Source: Acidobacteria bacterium UBA7540
GTDB taxonomy: Bacteria; Acidobacteriota; Terriglobia; UBA7540
DNA length: 25,700 nucleotides
Assembly: GCA_002478145.1 (NCBI GenBank)
Contig: DLMI01000179.1
Location: forward strand, 1 to 25,700
Direction of reading: 5' to 3'
Shown here one piece after another: positions 22,226 to 25,700 of the stretch; position 1 is the first letter of the stretch, and each line of letters starts with the position of its first letter. A program made the position numbers and the translations under genes. Below the pieces are notes generated by a model, which worked only from the letters and a program-made list of their open reading frames with translations, was not told the DNA's origin and did no database searches.

Positions 22226-22699
22226 ATGCCAAACATACTTCGAGAAATCGCGGATTCTGCTTCAGCTCTGGCCAAGGGGTTTTCCGTCACTTTTAGGACC
22301 ATGTTCCAGCCCACGGTGACGGAGAACTACCCGGACGAACCCGTTCATTTTGAAGACCGCTACCGCGGGCTGCACATTTTGAAACGCGATGGAAATGGCC
22401 TCGAAAAATGCGTAGCCTGTTTCCTTTGCGCGGCGGCTTGCCCAGCAAATTGCATCTACATCGAAGCTGCCGAGAACACCGGCGAGCATCGAATCAGCGC
22501 CGCGGAGCGTTACGCTAAGGTTTACAACATTGATTACAACCGGTGCATCTTTTGCGGCTACTGCGTGGAGGCCTGCCCTTGCGATGCCATCACCCACGGC
22601 CACGGGTTCGAGATTGCCGCTTACGATACCAACTCCCTGGTTTACCGCAAGGAGCAGCTCCTCGAACCCGTGCCTGCCACTGCGGGCAACAAGAAATAG
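22226..22699 (+). CDS. nuoI: NADH-quinone oxidoreductase subunit I (stand-alone)
   Basis: A 157-aa NuoI-like ferredoxin-type subunit. Residues about 8-45 form the amphipathic N-terminal part (GFSVTFRTMF, TENYPDEPVHFEDRYRGLHIL). Two 4Fe-4S motifs follow: CVACFLCAAACP and CIFCGYCVEACPCDAI. These carry clusters N6a and N6b of complex I, linking NuoG to the quinone site. The length is normal. It stands apart from any other nuo gene here, with its own promoter and a repeat element on its 3' side. A second complex I set may lie elsewhere. Confidence 0.9.
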   Translation: MPNILREIADSASALAKGFSVTFRTMFQPTVTENYPDEPVHFEDRYRGLHILKRDGNGLEKCVACFLCAAACPANCIYIEAAENTGEHRISAAERYAKVYNIDYNRCIFCGYCVEACPCDAITHGHGFEIAAYDTNSLVYRKEQLLEPVPATAGNKK

Positions 22700-22724
22700 T
22701 TTGCGACTGACTTAAATGAGAACG

Positions 22725-22828
22725 GGTAGCGTCCCAATTAGAACGTAGGGCCACCTCTCCCGCAAGGCGGGACGGGACGGCCAGGCCGGGGCAAGCGCCG
22801 GCCCTACGTCGCATATCAGGACACCACC
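22725..22828. mobile_element. MITE-like palindromic element, copy 2
   Basis: The left end GGTAGCGTCCCAATT (22725-22739) matches the inverted right end (22819-22828, GGACACCACC). A 9-bp stem CGTAGGGCC (22744-22752) pairs with 22800-22808, and CCCGC-AAG-GCGGG lies at 22759-22771. Size and ends match 19109-19210, so the two are copies of one family. It sits between nuoI and phoH. Confidence 0.75.
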
Positions 22829-22843
22829 GCCTGCCGCAGGAAC

Positions 22844-22872
22844 TTGACTTTCGCGGGTCCGAAGGCTAAATT
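22844..22872 (+). promoter_or_regulatory. Promoter of the phoH-ybeY-corC cluster
   Basis: TTGACT (22844-22849), a 17-nt spacer and TAAATT (22867-22872). It predicts a start near 22879 and a leader of about 93 nt. It lies just downstream of the MITE-like element. Confidence 0.6.
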
Positions 22873-22971
22873 GTTTAAGAGTTAATGAGAAGTAAACTTT
22901 CTCCCCCCAACGCCGGTTTTCGGCGCGTCCCTCGACCACCGCATGATGGTTATTCTCTGATTTAGGAGGGT

Positions 22972-23982
22972 GTGAGGCATGCAGAGCAAATGAAGACGAG
23001 TGTAAAGGTACTGAAAGGAGTTGAAGAGTTGGTAGGAACGCACGACGGAAACCTGCGATTGCTGGAGGCGTGTTTCAATGTTTCGGTACACCTCGGCGAG
23101 GAAGGGCTGGAGATCGAAGGCGGGGATCTCGAAGTGCGGCGCGCGCAAAAACTCCTGGAAGAGTATGCCGATTTAGTGGAGGCCGGGTCCCGCTTCGACA
23201 GCTCGGAGGTCGAATCCTTCCTGCGCATCGTCGGCCAGGATCCGGATGCCACGCTGAAGGGTCTTGCCGAGGCCGGCCGCCCGCGGACCTTCGGCAAGAA
23301 ATCCATCACCCCCAAAAGCCTGAACCAGCGCACCTATGTGGATGCCATTGAGCGGCACGACATGGTGTTCGGAATCGGTCCTTCGGGTACCGGAAAGACC
23401 TACTTGGCCGTGGCCATGGCCGTGGATGCACTGCTCACCAAAGAGGTCAGCCGCATCATCCTCGCGAGGCCCGCCGTGGAAGCAGGCGAACGGTTGGGAT
23501 TCCTCCCCGGGACATTACAGGAGAAAGTGAACCCGTATTTGCGCCCGCTTTACGATGCTCTTTACGACGTGTTGGACCCGGACAGGGTGGAACGCTATTT
23601 GGAGAAAGGCATTATTGAGATCGCACCCATCGCTTTTATGCGCGGCAGGACTTTGAACGACGCCTTCGTGATTCTTGACGAGGCCCAGAACACCACCAGC
23701 GAGCAGATGAAGATGTTTCTGACGCGACTGGGCTTCAACTCCAAAGCGGTGGTCACGGGTGACATCACCCAAATCGATCTCGATGGGAGACGTTCTGGCC
23801 TCGTCGAAGCGATTGAGGTGGTTTCCAGGGTGCCGGGTATCTGTTTTGTTTACTTTACGGAGCGGGACGTGGTCCGACATACCCTGGTGCAGCGCATCAT
23901 CCGCGCCTACGAGGAATACGACCAGGTGCGCACCGCGGCCGCGGCGAACAACAAGAACCACAAAGGAGTCGTCACCCAATAA
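22972..23982 (+). CDS. phoH: PhoH-like ATPase
   Basis: A 336-aa PhoH-family P-loop protein. Walker A is GPSGTGKT at residues 136-143 and Walker B is FVILDEAQNTT with D236-E237. RPAVEAGERLGFLPGTL and VVTGDITQIDL are further helicase-like motifs. The N-terminal 100 residues resemble the small nucleic-acid-binding region found in PhoH proteins. The family is linked to RNA metabolism and usually neighbours ybeY, as here. The start is GTG 22972, but AGGAGG is only 2 nt away; ATG 22990 (MKTSVKV) is possible and would drop six residues. Confidence 0.94.
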   Translation: MRHAEQMKTSVKVLKGVEELVGTHDGNLRLLEACFNVSVHLGEEGLEIEGGDLEVRRAQKLLEEYADLVEAGSRFDSSEVESFLRIVGQDPDATLKGLAEAGRPRTFGKKSITPKSLNQRTYVDAIERHDMVFGIGPSGTGKTYLAVAMAVDALLTKEVSRIILARPAVEAGERLGFLPGTLQEKVNPYLRPLYDALYDVLDPDRVERYLEKGIIEIAPIAFMRGRTLNDAFVILDEAQNTTSEQMKMFLTRLGFNSKAVVTGDITQIDLDGRRSGLVEAIEVVSRVPGICFVYFTERDVVRHTLVQRIIRAYEEYDQVRTAAAANNKNHKGVVTQ

Positions 23983-24010
23983 GCTTTCCATCTTTATCAC
24001 GGCAGAACCA

Positions 24011-24511
24011 TTGATCCTTAATCAGCAGAGCAAGTACATTGTCAGTTCTTCCCGGCTGGGGGAATTTGTGCGGGAGCTCAGGCAGGCGCTTCGATTGGGC
24101 AGGCGAGATTGCAACATTTGCTTCGTAGACGACAGGCAGATCAAGCGATTGAATTTGCTCTACCTGGGCAAGAATCGTGCGACCGATGTCTTATCTTTTC
24201 CTTGGATGGCGCAGCAGAGGCAGCTACCCCAGCGACCAGGAAGCGAACGTGCTCGATCGCGGTACACCCGCCGGAGCGCCAATGAACGCGCGGCGTGGGA
24301 GTTCAAGAACTTCCTCGGCGACATCGTCATTTCCGTCGACACGGCCAAAAGAAACGCGCGCCAAGAAGGACACTCAACCCTGAACGAGATGCGATGGCTT
24401 ATCTTGCACGGCGTCCTCCACCTGCTGGGCTACAATCACGAACGAGATCATGGCGAAATGAGCAGGCTGGAGGTTGCCCTGCGAAGCCGGCTGGGTATTT
24501 CGGGAGACTAG
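24011..24511 (+). CDS. ybeY: Endoribonuclease YbeY, with a central insertion
   Basis: A 166-aa YbeY-family metalloenzyme acting in 16S rRNA maturation and ribosome quality control. The zinc motif near the C terminus is HGVLHLLGYNHERDH (usual HGxLHLxGYDH). Other marks are CFVDDRQIKRLNLLYLGKNRATDVLSFP and LGDIVISVDTA. Between SFP and LGD there are about 37 residues, Arg/Gln-rich, against about 13 in E. coli. The start is uncertain: the frame has no ATG or GTG between the phoH stop and the conserved region. TTG 24011 is the first usable codon, while homology may begin slightly earlier. AAAGGAG at 23962-23968 lies before the phoH stop. The gene belongs to the phoH-ybeY-corC cluster. Confidence 0.88.
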   Translation: MILNQQSKYIVSSSRLGEFVRELRQALRLGRRDCNICFVDDRQIKRLNLLYLGKNRATDVLSFPWMAQQRQLPQRPGSERARSRYTRRSANERAAWEFKNFLGDIVISVDTAKRNARQEGHSTLNEMRWLILHGVLHLLGYNHERDHGEMSRLEVALRSRLGISGD

Positions 24512-24527
24512 GTCATGCTCTTCCTTT

Positions 24528-24716
24528 GCTCCCCGTAAGGGGAGCACCTTGAGTAGCCGTGGGTGAAACCCACGGACAGGAGCGTATCAAGCGAGACCCG
24601 GCCCTGAAAGGGCCGAACCGCCTTGGACAACCCCTTACGGGGTTGGGCAGTCTTTCAGGCGAACGCCCACCGTGGGCTGGCGCCCACGGCTACTCACGGT
24701 GCACCGCTTCGCGGTG
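24528..24716. repeat. Cluster of six hairpins between ybeY and corC-like gene
   Basis: Stems: 24528-24534/24539-24545 (GCTCCCC, loop GTAA), 24557-24564/24568-24575 (loop GAA), 24599-24605/24609-24615 (loop GAA), 24628-24634/24639-24645 (loop TTAC), 24670-24677/24682-24689, and 24702-24707/24711-24716 (loop TTC). GAGTAGCCGTGGG (24551-24563) is also the reverse complement of 24683-24695, making an outer 13-bp inverted repeat. No gene is present in this gap (24512-24756). The first hairpin could also stop transcription after ybeY, though it lacks a T tract. Confidence 0.75.
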
Positions 24717-24756
24717 AGAACATGTTCGTGGGTCTGAGGCGAACCCTCGGTAGCGT

Positions 24757-25700
24757 ATGGATCTCGGAACCATCCTGATCACACTTGTATGGCTGATCGT
24801 TCTGGCCGCCCTTCTGGTGGCCGGGTCGGTGGCCTCTTATTTGAGGCTGCTGATGCGCCGCCTGACTGCCGTGAGCGCCAGGAAGCTGTTTCGTCCTGGC
24901 GAGGGAGGGCGTATCACCATCGACCGGGAGCGTGTTGGGGTCTCGATTTCCGCCCTGCACGGCGCGGCGATGCACTTGTTTGCCGTGGGCGTGACCGCGC
25001 TGCTGGTCCTGCGCCGGCCGGATCACCTCTGGGGAAACATCGGCGCTGCTGTGGTCATAGTCCTGACCGCGGTGGCCATAGCCGACCAGCTCATACCTTT
25101 CCTCCTGGTGGCGCGCCATGACGAGCCGGAGGTCATCTTGGAGCTCTGGATGCCCGCGGTGCGACGGCTGGTTTACCTGGCCTTGCCGCTCACTTTCCCC
25201 ATCCTCATTTCAACCACCATGAGCCGCCTGTTGGAGTCCACGGAGCAGGAACCGGAGGCCCCCAGCCCGCAGGAGAACCTGCAGGAGTTTATTGAAGTCG
25301 GTGAGCAGGAAGGCTTGCTCGAAAAAGGGGAGGGTGAACTCGTACAGTCGGTCGTCGAATTCGGGGACAAGGTCGTACGCGAGGTGATGACGCCGCGCAC
25401 GGAAATTGCCGCCATCGAGGTGAATGCCCCGGTCGAAGACCTTCGCAAGCTGTTCCGCGAAAAGCGCCTGACCCGATACCCCGTCTTTGCCGGGCAGTTG
25501 GACCATATCGAGGGCATCGTGAGCGTTCGAGACCTCATGGAGTTGCCACCCGAAGAGCAAGCCCGGGTCACCATTCGCAGTTTGATCAGGCCTGTCCCAT
25601 TCGTTCCCGAAACGCGCCACATCAAAGACCTGCTGAAGGAACTGCAAAAATCCACCACGCAGATGGCTATCGTCATCGACGAATATGGCAGCGTCGCCGG
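24757..25700 (+). CDS. CorC/HlyC-like CBS-domain membrane protein, truncated by window end
   Basis: This frame opens at ATG 24757 and continues past 25700, giving the first 314 residues. Residues 1-165 hold about four hydrophobic segments (LITLVWLIVLAALLVAGSVA; AMHLFAVGVTALLVL; AAVVIVLTAVAIADQLIPFLL; LVYLALPLTFPILI). Then come EVGEQEGLLEKGEGELVQSVVEFGDKVVREVMTPRTEI, the classic linker of the hemolysin/CorC family, and CBS domain 1. A second CBS domain (STTQMAIVIDEYGSVAG) begins at the edge; a CorC_HlyC domain would be expected beyond. Relatives are linked to Mg2+/Co2+ efflux or membrane stress. Placement after phoH-ybeY is typical. The N-terminal part is less like the standard CNNM domain, so the transport role is uncertain. 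Confidence 0.88.
   Translation, partial: MDLGTILITLVWLIVLAALLVAGSVASYLRLLMRRLTAVSARKLFRPGEGGRITIDRERVGVSISALHGAAMHLFAVGVTALLVLRRPDHLWGNIGAAVVIVLTAVAIADQLIPFLLVARHDEPEVILELWMPAVRRLVYLALPLTFPILISTTMSRLLESTEQEPEAPSPQENLQEFIEVGEQEGLLEKGEGELVQSVVEFGDKVVREVMTPRTEIAAIEVNAPVEDLRKLFREKRLTRYPVFAGQLDHIEGIVSVRDLMELPPEEQARVTIRSLIRPVPFVPETRHIKDLLKELQKSTTQMAIVIDEYGSVA

Noticed and set aside
23759..24010. Upstream extension of ybeY
   Set aside because: It overlaps the conserved 3' part of phoH in another frame and is not YbeY-like.
24528..24545. First hairpin after ybeY as an intrinsic terminator
   Set aside because: The stem is good but is followed by ACCTTGAG, not a T tract, and it is one of six similar hairpins, so it is listed as a repeat.

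Overview
The window is a GC-rich stretch of a bacterial chromosome. It carries an OprB-like outer-membrane porin, so the cell is a diderm. It also carries a bacillithiol-type disulfide reductase (YpdA-like), a bifunctional nuclease, a stand-alone nuoI and a phoH-ybeY-corC cluster. Heptanucleotide repeats fill many of the gaps between genes. Together these suggest an acidobacterium or a close relative. That placement is inference from gene content and repeat style; there is no rRNA here to confirm it.

Region 1 (1-5678) looks like a divalent-metal, probably magnesium, uptake locus. After a secreted ThuA-like protein there is a promoter, a good match to an M-box (ykoK, Mg2+) riboswitch, and an intrinsic terminator. 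An OprB-like porin follows directly. Then, behind a promoter of its own, comes a two-gene unit: a soluble PRC-barrel/MgtE-N/CBS protein with no membrane domain, and an NRAMP-family transporter. The NRAMP metal site departs from the Mn/Fe consensus: TM1 DPGN is DAGG and the TM6 methionine is alanine. This fits M-box-linked NRAMP-related Mg2+ transporters.

Region 2 (5679-9692) holds a 767-nt gene-free stretch with a three-copy repeat and a nested palindromic element, then an M50 site-2-type protease with zinc ribbons. Next is an AT-richer accessory island: a 5'-truncated IS1595-type transposase, a 55-aa companion ORF, a 214-aa unknown and a DUF433/DUF5615 toxin-antitoxin pair, all chained by overlapping start and stop codons. 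The island lies between two 55-bp direct repeats, one of which is the 3' end of kdpC.

Region 3 (9693-15061, minus strand) is a high-affinity K+ uptake operon: a 170-aa unknown, a 27-aa membrane peptide, kdpF, kdpA, kdpB and kdpC. No kdpDE sensor genes are present.

Region 4 (15352-21959) runs miaB, bifunctional nuclease, parA, parB, a gamma-glutamylcyclotransferase-like protein, a small unknown and ypdA, with a glycine-zipper envelope protein on the other strand.

Region 5 (22226-25700) has a stand-alone nuoI and then phoH, ybeY and the start of a CBS-domain CorC-like protein cut by the window end.

Many gaps between genes contain palindromic REP/MITE-like elements, heptad repeats, or both.
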